Below are positions 57,081 to 64,000 of a DNA stretch of 64,000 nucleotides, piece by piece. Position 1 is the stretch's first letter. Every line of letters begins with the position of its first letter. The notes beneath the pieces were generated by a model. The model had not been told where the DNA came from. It searched no databases and saw only the letters and a program-made list of their open reading frames with translations. The DNA lies in contig JAFSOU010000041.1 in assembly GCA_017443265.1 (NCBI GenBank), positions 1-64,000 on the forward strand, in the 5' to 3' direction. Made by a program: the position numbers and the translations under genes. The stretch is from Bacteroidales bacterium (GTDB taxonomy: Bacteria; Bacteroidota; Bacteroidia; Bacteroidales; P3).

Positions 57081-60000
57081 TTATCTCACTATCAGCACAC
57101 TGCCGTTTTGTTCGCAGCTGCTTTCGGGTAGCGATTTGGTCGTGTAGTTGATATGATAGACGTATGCCTCTGCGGGACACGGGTGTCCGTTGTAAGTGCC
57201 GTCCCAACATTCATCGGGGTCGGAGGAGTGGAAAACTCGCTGTCCGACTCTGTTGTAAATGTTTATGTCGTAGGTGTTTATGTTGTGATGCCCCACTTTC
57301 AGGACTTTGTTCTCGTTGGCGTCGGGGGTGAACACGCTGGGTACCCACACTTCGCCTTTTAGTATGGGGTAGGTGTTTTGCAAAGTGTCGGCGCAGTTGC
57401 TTTCGTTGCGCACAATCAGCCTTACGTGCAGCGAGTCGCTCTCGTAGTGCGGTGTGTAGTACACAAAACGACTGTGCAGTATCTCTTTGTCGTCGTATCT
57501 GTCGGGGATTTCGTGGAAAGTCCATTGGCGGTCGAAGACGGATCCCAACGAGTAGTCGGAGTATTTTATCTGCATATTTTTTGCCGAAATTACCTTGGGC
57601 GACATCCTGTACGATGCCTGTATATACGCCGGGGTGTCCACCATAATGGTGGCTATGGCTTTGCAGGAGAACGACCGCGGGAAGGTGTCCACCACAACGG
57701 TGTATATTGTAGGCACTTTGCGCGGCACCACAAAAGATGTGTCGTGTTGGTGGCTGGCAAGGGTGCTGTCGTAGGGATTCGATGTCCAGTTGATGTCGTT
57801 GCCGTTGGTTATAAGTGTCAGTGTTCCTATTCCCACTTTGCATTTGATGTTTTGGCCGATAATTTGTATTTCCGGTGGGTTTCGCACTTTCAGGCGCAAT
57901 TCCACCGTGGTGTCGCAGGCTGTGTCGCTGGGGAATATCCTCCTGTATGTACCTCCGACGTTAAGTCTTTCGTTGCCAAACATATAGCCACTGTCTTTGC
58001 ATACACTTGCGTTGATTGTGTGCAGCACTCCCGGGAAAAACGATATTGTATCTACGATGGTGTCGTAACATCCGATGTCTGTTCTTCCGGCGATAAGCGA
58101 CACCACATACGGCCCGAAGCCTGGGTAGTAGTGGGTTAGGGGGTTCTCGTCGGAGGAATAGGTGCTGTCGCCGAAATCCCACTCGAAGAAATCGCAGTCG
58201 TGGGCTGTGATGGTCTGGTCGTAGTTAGACGAGAAGCTGGTGTTTATCACGGAGAAACGTGGGTTGCAGCTCAGCGAGTCGGTGGTGTAGAGGAATCCCG
58301 CGTGGATGTATTTGCGTTCCACAAGGTCGGGCGAGGCCTTCACCGCTTTGGTGAATCTGCATAGCGAGTCGCCCAGAAATATGTCGCAGTAGTAAAGCTT
58401 TCTGTCGAGTGGCACCATAATGGCTTGGTCGGTTGACGAGAACGAGGTGTCGGCTGGGGTGTGCCAGTGGTAGCGGAACCCCGGCGGAGCGGTGAACAGT
58501 GCCATGTCGGTGGCTATGTCGGGTCCGCACACCTCTACTTTTATGTCCGACTTGTAGCATCGGAGGTTGAAATATCCGTATCCGAAGTGGTCGTCGGCAC
58601 CTTGTCCGCAGGCGAAGGTGGTGAGCCGCACGGTCAGCGTCTGTCCGTTGTAACGTGCCAGATTTACGCCGGCTCTCGTCCAGTCGCGCCAATAGGTGCT
58701 GCTGTCGATGCCGTAAAGCCATGCAGTGTCGGCCAGCAGGTCGTTGCCCGAAAAGTCGTAGTTCAGGCAGATGGAGTCGGTAACAATCCCATAGCGGTCC
58801 AAAATCTCCAATATGAAACGTGGTTTGCGTTCGGCGCTGTGGCCGTTGGGGTTTTGCAGCACACAGGCGTACTGTGCTATCAGCAGGTCGGCAACGCTGG
58901 TATCTACATGTATTTTGTACGATATGCTCTGGCAGATGCGTTTTCCGTACACGCATCCCAGCCTCACCGATGAGCATTCGTTCGGCGGCACCGTGCGCAG
59001 CTGGTTCCCCGTACGGTAGTCTGTCTCGTTAGGGTCGGTATGTACTGTGTGCCGACTGCCGTGCATGCCGGTCAGCGAGTCGCCGTGATGGCTCGGTCCG
59101 TAGTTTATCACGCCTGTGTCGGCGTACGGCCCCTCGTAGTAGTCTCCGTACGACATAAAAAACTCATACTGGCCGTAGGTGCAGATGACATTGGGATTTT
59201 TGATGTCGTCGAATTCGAGGCACAGGTTTTGCTCGTCGCGGTAACGCATCCTCAGCACCTCGCTGTAGAGTGTGGTGTCGTAGCTGCCACAGATGCCCCG
59301 CACATAGAAATCGTAGATGTTGTCGTCCAGAAGTCCGCAAACCGTTACTGTGTCGGTGTTGCAGAATATAGTGTTGCCGTGTCCGTGCGGAAACCCGGTC
59401 GGACCGTATTCCACCTCCCATTGTGTGCAGCGGGGCAGGTTGTAGTCGTTCCACGACAATTTTGCGCAGCCGTTAGGTAAAGTCCTCCGCGACAAAGCCT
59501 GTGGCGGGTAGCAGGTAACGGGTGTGATACAGATATTGTCGACGGCTGGCGGGTATTCCCTGATGTTGGTTAATTGCGGCCGGACGTAACAAAATACAAG
59601 GTAGTAGTTGCCAGTCCTCGGCACTTGTAAGTGAGCGTTGACAAAACGTTTCCATGTGGTGCTGCTGCCGAATTCGCTGTTCTCGTCGATGGATATGGCG
59701 CCTCTGGGCAGAGTGCGGTTCGAAAGGCCTCTCAAGAGTGTGTCGGCAGCGAATGTGGTGCCGTCGGGGATAAGAAAAACCCGAAAATAGCAAGTGGTGG
59801 CTGGAATGTTCAAATTGTCGGGCAGGTAACGCCAGTCGAAACTTATGTCGTAAAGTCCTGCGGGGATGTGTATGCGGCGGTAGGCGTACGACACGCAGGG
59901 ATACCAGTGGGCGTAGTTGTTAATGCCGTAGTTTGTCGAGATGTACATGGAGTATTGTCCTCCGCTACTTATGGCGGTGTCGATATACCAAGCGTTAAGC

Positions 60001-60179
60001 CTAACGTTGGCGAACTGCCACTGCGCGCGTTCCGTGGAGTCCTCAAAATCACAGCAGTAGGGGAGGGTGTCCACTATAGTCTGGGAGCGTGTCAACAAAG
60101 GCATTGCAAACAACAACACCAGTGCTGTCGCCAACACCCGGTGCCTTGCCTTCTCCTTTGTCGATATGTGTTTTATCAT
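57081..60179 (-). CDS. large secreted protein with PKD domain and T9SS type B sorting domain
   Basis: 1032 residues. A signal peptide (about 1-32, VLATALVLLFAMPLLTRSQ) precedes a long beta-rich ectodomain with a fibronectin-like part (CAKLSWNDYNLPRCTQWEVEYGPTG) and PKD element CDFFEWDFGDSTYSSDENPLTHYY. The C-terminus VWVPSVFTPDANENKVLKVG, YDINIYNRVGQRVFHS and CWDGTYNGHPCPAEAYVYHINY is the gliding-motility-type (CHU_C) signal for type IX secretion. It is thus exported over the outer membrane, with likely adhesive or structural function. No T9SS machinery gene is nearby. Confidence 0.88.
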   Translation of the reverse strand: MIKHISTKEKARHRVLATALVLLFAMPLLTRSQTIVDTLPYCCDFEDSTERAQWQFANVRLNAWYIDTAISSGGQYSMYISTNYGINNYAHWYPCVSYAYRRIHIPAGLYDISFDWRYLPDNLNIPATTCYFRVFLIPDGTTFAADTLLRGLSNRTLPRGAISIDENSEFGSSTTWKRFVNAHLQVPRTGNYYLVFCYVRPQLTNIREYPPAVDNICITPVTCYPPQALSRRTLPNGCAKLSWNDYNLPRCTQWEVEYGPTGFPHGHGNTIFCNTDTVTVCGLLDDNIYDFYVRGICGSYDTTLYSEVLRMRYRDEQNLCLEFDDIKNPNVICTYGQYEFFMSYGDYYEGPYADTGVINYGPSHHGDSLTGMHGSRHTVHTDPNETDYRTGNQLRTVPPNECSSVRLGCVYGKRICQSISYKIHVDTSVADLLIAQYACVLQNPNGHSAERKPRFILEILDRYGIVTDSICLNYDFSGNDLLADTAWLYGIDSSTYWRDWTRAGVNLARYNGQTLTVRLTTFACGQGADDHFGYGYFNLRCYKSDIKVEVCGPDIATDMALFTAPPGFRYHWHTPADTSFSSTDQAIMVPLDRKLYYCDIFLGDSLCRFTKAVKASPDLVERKYIHAGFLYTTDSLSCNPRFSVINTSFSSNYDQTITAHDCDFFEWDFGDSTYSSDENPLTHYYPGFGPYVVSLIAGRTDIGCYDTIVDTISFFPGVLHTINASVCKDSGYMFGNERLNVGGTYRRIFPSDTACDTTVELRLKVRNPPEIQIIGQNIKCKVGIGTLTLITNGNDINWTSNPYDSTLASHQHDTSFVVPRKVPTIYTVVVDTFPRSFSCKAIATIMVDTPAYIQASYRMSPKVISAKNMQIKYSDYSLGSVFDRQWTFHEIPDRYDDKEILHSRFVYYTPHYESDSLHVRLIVRNESNCADTLQNTYPILKGEVWVPSVFTPDANENKVLKVGHHNINTYDINIYNRVGQRVFHSSDPDECWDGTYNGHPCPAEAYVYHINYTTKSLPESSCEQNGSVLIVR

Positions 60180-60229
60180 AACTCCCTTGTTGTAATTTCG
60201 AGTAAATACGTTCGTAGGTTTTGCGTCTG

Positions 60230-60237
60230 CAAAGTTA
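60230..60237 (-). promoter_or_regulatory. -7 box (TAACTTTG) for the T9SS cargo gene
   Basis: TAACTTTG on the minus strand, 50 bases before the ATG, preceded by an A/T tract. No TTG is found at -33. Confidence 0.6.
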
Positions 60238-60467
60238 CGATTTTTTTTTTAAATTTTTGTAAACCGTGTTGAGATTGTTGAACTGTTGGTTTGTAATTTG
60301 GTGTTTAATGGGTAAAATTCCAATCCCCAGCCCCTGACTTTTTGTCATCGTCCGCTTTTGTTATGCTGTCAAATTGTCCTAATGGTGGTGTTGGCTCGCT
60401 TTTTGCTTCCTATTTTGTTGAAAAAACAATAAAAATAAGTACGAACCAAATAAAATGATATAACCTT
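60238..60467. other. intergenic region upstream of clpB
   Basis: A+T-rich with no gene. For clpB, a possible promoter is TTG at about 60393 with TATTTTGT 17 bases later, but this is a poor match. No CIRCE-like inverted repeat (TTAGCACTC-N9-GAGTGCTAA) is present, so HrcA control is not suggested. Confidence 0.5.
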
Positions 60468-63062
60468 ATGAATCTTAACAATTTTACAATCAAAGCACAA
60501 GAAGCTGTGCAGAAAGCACAGGAGATAGCCGTTTCGCGTCAGCATCAGGCTATCGAGACTGCGCACCTGCTCAAGGGCATACTTACCGTGGATGAGAACG
60601 TTACGCCTTTTCTGCTGAAGAAAATGGAGGTTAACGTGGTCAACCTCGGCAGGGCTGTGGACAGTGTTCTCGACTCGTTGCCCAAGGTGGCCGGCGGCTC
60701 CATGTACCTCTCCTCGGCGGCCAACACCGCCCTTGTGAAGGCCAACCAAAAGGCCACCGACATGAAAGACGAGTTTGTGTCGCTCGAGCACCTGCTTGTG
60801 GGTCTGCTCCAAGCAGGCGACAACGTTTCGCAGATGCTCAAGGACGCCGGCGTTGCCGAAAAGGACCTGATGAAAGCCATCGCCGACCTGCGGCAGGGCT
60901 CCAAAGTTACGTCGCAGAGCGCCGAGAATACCTTCAACGCCCTCAACAAATACGCCAAAAACCTCAACCAGCTGGCTCAGGCCGGCAAGCTCGACCCTGT
61001 TATCGGCCGCGACGACGAGATACGCCGTGTGCTTCAGATACTCAGCCGACGTACCAAAAACAACCCCATACTCATAGGCGAGCCTGGCGTTGGTAAGACG
61101 GCCATAGCCGAAGGCCTTGCACACCGTATCGTTAGCGGCGACGTGCCTGAAAATCTGAAAAACAAAACCCTCTACTCCCTCGACATGGGCGCACTTATCG
61201 CCGGTGCCAAGTACAAAGGCGAGTTCGAGGAGCGTCTGAAAAGCGTTATCCGCGAGATAAACGAAGCCGACGGCGACATCATTCTCTTCATCGACGAGAT
61301 ACACACCCTTGTGGGTGCCGGCGGCGGCGAAGGGGCCATGGACGCGGCCAACATACTGAAACCCGCCCTTGCACGTGGCGAGCTCCGTGCCATCGGCGCC
61401 ACCACCTTGGCGGAATACCAGAAGTATTTTGAAAAGGACAAAGCTTTGGAACGCCGTTTCCAGAGCGTGCTCATCGACGAGCCCAACGTGGCCGACACCA
61501 TCTCCATCCTGCGTGGACTGAAGGAACGCTACGAGGTGCACCACAAAGTGCGTATCAAGGACGAGGCCATTATAGCCGCCGCCGAGCTGTCGCACCGCTA
61601 CATCAGCGACCGTTTCCTTCCCGACAAGGCCATCGACCTTATCGACGAAGCCGCCGCACGTCTGCGTCTGCAGATAGACTCCGTGCCCGAGGAACTCGAC
61701 GAAATTGAGCGTAAAATACGCCAGCTGGAGATAGAACGCGAGGCCATACGCCGCGAAAACGACGAGGAAAAACTGCACAACCTCTCGATGGAGATTTCCA
61801 ACCTCTCGGAAGAACGCAACCGCCTGAAATCCAAATGGCAGTCGGAGAAAACTGTGGTGGAGAACATCCAAACGGAAGTGAAAAACATCGAGTCGTACAA
61901 GTTCGAAGCCGAACAGGCCGAACGCTCCGGCGACTACGGCAAGGTGGCCGAACTGCGCTACGGCAAGATAAAGAACGCCGAACGCCACGTGGACGAACTG
62001 AAACAGCAACTCAAGGAGCTGCAGGTGGACTCCGCCATGATAAACGAGGAGGTGGACAGCGAGCAGATTGCCGAAATAGTGTCCAAATGGACTGGCATTC
62101 CCGTAACCCGTATGCTGCAGAGCGAGCGCGAGCGTCTGCTCAACCTCGAAGCCGAGCTGCACAAACGTGTGGTGGGGCAGGACGAAGCCATCGAGGTGAT
62201 TTCCAACGCTATACGTCGTAACCGTACCGGACTTAGCGACAGCAAACGGCCTATCGGCTCCTTCATCTTCCTCGGCACCACCGGCGTGGGAAAGACGGAG
62301 CTTGCCAAATCGTTGGCCGAAGTGCTTTTCGACGATGAAAATATGATGGTGCGTATCGACATGAGCGAATACCAGGAACGTCACTCGGTGTCGCGACTCA
62401 TAGGGGCGCCTCCGGGATATGTGGGCTACGACGAAAGCGGCCAGCTTACCGAGGCCGTGCGCCGCAAACCCTACTCCATAGTGCTTTTCGACGAGATTGA
62501 GAAAGCCCATCCCGACGTGTTCAACATACTGCTGCAGGTGCTCGAGGACGGCCGACTGACCGACAACAAAGGACGTGTTGCCGATTTCAAGAACACCATC
62601 ATCATCATGACTTCCAACATGGGCTCCAACGTTATTCAGGAAAAACTTGCCAACATCGACGAGATAAACTCCGAATACATCATCGAAGAGACTAAGAACG
62701 AGGTGCTTGGACTGTTGCGGAAAAACCTCCGTCCCGAATTCCTCAACCGTATCGACGAAATAATAATGTTCCGTCCGCTTACGCAGAAACAGATAAAGGA
62801 CGTGGTGCGGATTCAGATGAACAACGTTGCCAAAACTCTGGAAGCCAACGATATACTAATCTCCACTACCGAGGAGGCCATCAGCGAGCTGGCACGTATC
62901 GGCTACGACCCCACAATGGGCGCCCGACCGGTGAAACGTGTAATACAGAAAGAGATACTCAACGAGCTTTCGCGCGAGATACTGGAGGAAAAAATCAACC
63001 GCTCCGACAATATCGTCATCGACGTTTTCGACGGCAAGTTTGTCTTCTACAACGCAAAATAG
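60468..63062 (+). CDS. clpB: ATP-dependent chaperone ClpB
   Basis: 864 residues. N-domain ([31 protein letters not shown]), first AAA+ module with [15 protein letters not shown] and [16 protein letters not shown], the coiled-coil M-domain at about 400-520 (typical of ClpB and absent in ClpA/ClpC), and the second AAA+ module with [28 protein letters not shown]-like [13 protein letters not shown]. It rescues aggregated proteins with DnaK. Complete and normal length. It is followed by REP-like repeats and two hairpins. Confidence 0.96.
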   Translation: MNLNNFTIKAQEAVQKAQEIAVSRQHQAIETAHLLKGILTVDENVTPFLLKKMEVNVVNLGRAVDSVLDSLPKVAGGSMYLSSAANTALVKANQKATDMKDEFVSLEHLLVGLLQAGDNVSQMLKDAGVAEKDLMKAIADLRQGSKVTSQSAENTFNALNKYAKNLNQLAQAGKLDPVIGRDDEIRRVLQILSRRTKNNPILIGEPGVGKTAIAEGLAHRIVSGDVPENLKNKTLYSLDMGALIAGAKYKGEFEERLKSVIREINEADGDIILFIDEIHTLVGAGGGEGAMDAANILKPALARGELRAIGATTLAEYQKYFEKDKALERRFQSVLIDEPNVADTISILRGLKERYEVHHKVRIKDEAIIAAAELSHRYISDRFLPDKAIDLIDEAAARLRLQIDSVPEELDEIERKIRQLEIEREAIRRENDEEKLHNLSMEISNLSEERNRLKSKWQSEKTVVENIQTEVKNIESYKFEAEQAERSGDYGKVAELRYGKIKNAERHVDELKQQLKELQVDSAMINEEVDSEQIAEIVSKWTGIPVTRMLQSERERLLNLEAELHKRVVGQDEAIEVISNAIRRNRTGLSDSKRPIGSFIFLGTTGVGKTELAKSLAEVLFDDENMMVRIDMSEYQERHSVSRLIGAPPGYVGYDESGQLTEAVRRKPYSIVLFDEIEKAHPDVFNILLQVLEDGRLTDNKGRVADFKNTIIIMTSNMGSNVIQEKLANIDEINSEYIIEETKNEVLGLLRKNLRPEFLNRIDEIIMFRPLTQKQIKDVVRIQMNNVAKTLEANDILISTTEEAISELARIGYDPTMGARPVKRVIQKEILNELSREILEEKINRSDNIVIDVFDGKFVFYNAK

Positions 63063-63066
63063 GAGA

Positions 63067-63160
63067 AAAAGCCCCGACGGGGCGACAGACTACAGGCAGG
63101 GGCGTAAGCCCCTGTTTTATGTAAACACGAATACATTTTGGCCCCGACGGGGCGACAGAA
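63067..63160. repeat. REP-like palindromes after clpB
   Basis: Two copies of AGCCCCGACGGGGCGACAGA-type palindromes (63070-63086, 63141-63158) surround the hairpin CAGGGGCGTAAGCCCCTG, followed by TTTT. They share CAGGGGCTTAC-type sequence with the repeats around the transposase at 20.4 kb. The central hairpin may also end clpB transcription. Confidence 0.7.
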
Positions 63161-63178
63161 AAACAATTATTTTATTCA

Positions 63179-63212
63179 CAGCCGATTCCGACATGGGATT
63201 GGCTGTGTTTTA
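63179..63212 (+). terminator. second hairpin after clpB
   Basis: CAGCCGATTCC pairs with GGGATTGGCTG (two G-U pairs), then GTGTTTTAT. It probably serves as back-up terminator. Confidence 0.55.
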
Positions 63213-63303
63213 TATTTTCGACACCCAATTGTTCCGCAACAACTAATAATATTTTTGTTCAATAATTATTTTTATTTCACTGCGTTTTTTCGATTATTTT
63301 TTG

Positions 63304-63311
63304 TAAATTTG
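63304..63311 (+). promoter_or_regulatory. -7 box (TAAATTTG) of gcvP
   Basis: TAAATTTG 47 bases before the ATG; the -33 region is T-rich without a clean TTG. No glycine riboswitch structure is recognisable in the short leader. Confidence 0.6.
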
Positions 63312-63358
63312 CACCACCGAAAAAAATAAGTTTATAAACATAAACAAAAAGTAAAATA

Positions 63359-64000
63359 ATGATTACCAATAATTTCACACCTCGTCACAACGGCGTTTCC
63401 AAGTCGGCTGACGAGCAGAAAATACTCCAGACCATCGGCGTTAAGTCCATGGACGAGCTTATCGACAAAACCGTTCCCGCAGCCATACGCCTGCCCAAAC
63501 CGCTCAACTTGCCCGACGGCATCAACGAGTACGAGTTTCTGAACCACGTAAAGGCTCTGGCAGCCAAAAACAAGATTTACAAGACTTACATCGGCATGGG
63601 TTACTACAACACCATTACCCCTGCCGTGATACTTCGCAATGTTTTCGAAAATCCGGGCTGGTACACCGCCTACACCCCTTATCAGACAGAGATTTCGCAA
63701 GGCCGTTTGGAAGCTCTTATGACTTTCCAGACCATGGTGGCCGACATGACCAAAATGCCGTTGGCCAACGCATCGCTGCTCGACGAAGCCACTGCCGGCG
63801 GCGAGTGTATGCTGATGTTCTACAACTCGCGTTCGCGTCAGGCCGTTAAGGACAACGTATGCAAAATTTTCGTTGCCGACGACGTGTTCCCCCAGACTAT
63901 CGACGTTATCCGCACCAACGCCGCTCCCCGCGGTATAGAAGTTGTTGTTGGAAAAGTCTCCGAAATACAGCTCGACGCCACTTTCTTCGGCGCCATACTG
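63359..64000 (+). CDS. gcvP: glycine dehydrogenase (decarboxylating), N-terminal part, runs off the window
   Basis: 214 codons are visible of an enzyme of about 950. The start MITNNFTPRHNGVSKSADEQ is followed by MDELIDKTVPAAIRLPKPL, YIGMGYYNTITPAVILRNVFENPGWYTAYTPYQTEISQGRLEALMTFQTMV and NASLLDEATAGGECMLMFYN, typical of the P-protein, the PLP-dependent decarboxylase of the glycine cleavage system. The similarity of its start to the array signature (MIT-F) is chance. Whether it is the single-chain or two-subunit form cannot be told from the N-terminus alone. Confidence 0.92.
   Translation, partial: MITNNFTPRHNGVSKSADEQKILQTIGVKSMDELIDKTVPAAIRLPKPLNLPDGINEYEFLNHVKALAAKNKIYKTYIGMGYYNTITPAVILRNVFENPGWYTAYTPYQTEISQGRLEALMTFQTMVADMTKMPLANASLLDEATAGGECMLMFYNSRSRQAVKDNVCKIFVADDVFPQTIDVIRTNAAPRGIEVVVGKVSEIQLDATFFGAIL

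Noticed and set aside
60238-60467. CIRCE operator upstream of clpB
   Set aside because: No TTAGCACTC/GAGTGCTAA inverted repeat is present.
60369-62510. 713-codon open frame on the minus strand
   Set aside because: It lies antisense to clpB in a G+C-rich gene whose codon use leaves the opposite strand open; the translation has no recognisable domains.
63359-63385. Start of gcvP (MITNNF) as another array N-terminus
   Set aside because: The E-Y/F part is missing and the protein is an ordinary glycine dehydrogenase with a host-type promoter.

Overview
The window is a chromosomal segment of a Bacteroidota bacterium, most likely order Bacteroidales. Evidence: many promoters of the Bacteroidota primary-sigma type (TTG, about 20 nt, TAnnTTTG); purM, ftcD, MnmD and GcvP of the type usual in this group; fimbrillin-like lipoproteins; a very large protein with a type B (CHU_C-like) type IX secretion sorting domain; WG-repeat proteins. 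No rRNA, tRNA or CRISPR array was recognised.

Layout. 0-4.3 kb: purM, a Wzz-like chain-length protein and an O-antigen ligase/polymerase-like protein. 4.3-8.1 kb: the translation operon thrS-infC-rpmI-rplT-rplS, with infC apparently starting at a rare ATA codon. 8.2-15.6 kb: a beta-barrel-like protein, a DUF4919-like lipoprotein, aspS, an acyltransferase, a large GT-C glycosyltransferase with TPRs and a GT2 glycosyltransferase, with two-hairpin intergenic repeats between them. 16-20 kb: two tandem fimbrillin-like lipoproteins with a shared C-terminal module. 20-21.1 kb: a Y1/HUH transposase of RAYT type inside its own palindromic repeats. 21.3-32.6 kb: ordinary chromosome (ftcD, SUMF1-like lipoprotein, carbamoylputrescine amidase, dinB, M23 peptidase, phosphodiesterase, EamA transporter, lipoprotein, polyprenyl-phosphate sugar transferase, thioredoxin-like protein). 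32.7-34.1 kb: an AAA_14/DUF4143 ATPase between two copies of a palindromic repeat.

34.3-43.5 kb is the unusual part: an A+T-richer array of small minus-strand genes. At least eight begin with the same N-terminus (MITF-x-EY-CNG...DERM), attached to unrelated bodies: an ADP-ribosyltransferase-like domain, two phosphoribosyltransferase-like domains, a GNAT-like domain and a small HxH domain. The N-terminus follows the pattern of the capsid-targeting sequence of phage T4 internal head proteins (MKTYQEFIAE), and three members carry an L-x-E motif at residues 27-29, like prohead-protease sites. Several genes have TATAAATA, the T4 late-promoter core, about 20 nt upstream. Chimeric remnants, including a 19-codon gene made only of a shared N-terminus and the last codons of another member, show that the cassettes recombine. 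My reading is a captured or satellite-borne set of T4-like phage cargo genes. No capsid, terminase, portal or integrase gene is visible, so this is a hypothesis.

43.6-55.9 kb: a second accessory block with a WG-repeat protein, an AddAB-like helicase/nuclease pair, a possible PD-(D/E)XK protein, a pentapeptide-repeat protein, and a kinase with WG repeats divergent from a small regulator-like gene. A broken copy of that small gene lies at 34.1 kb, so related sequences bracket the whole accessory region. 56-64 kb returns to core genes: mnmD, the T9SS cargo protein, clpB and the start of gcvP.
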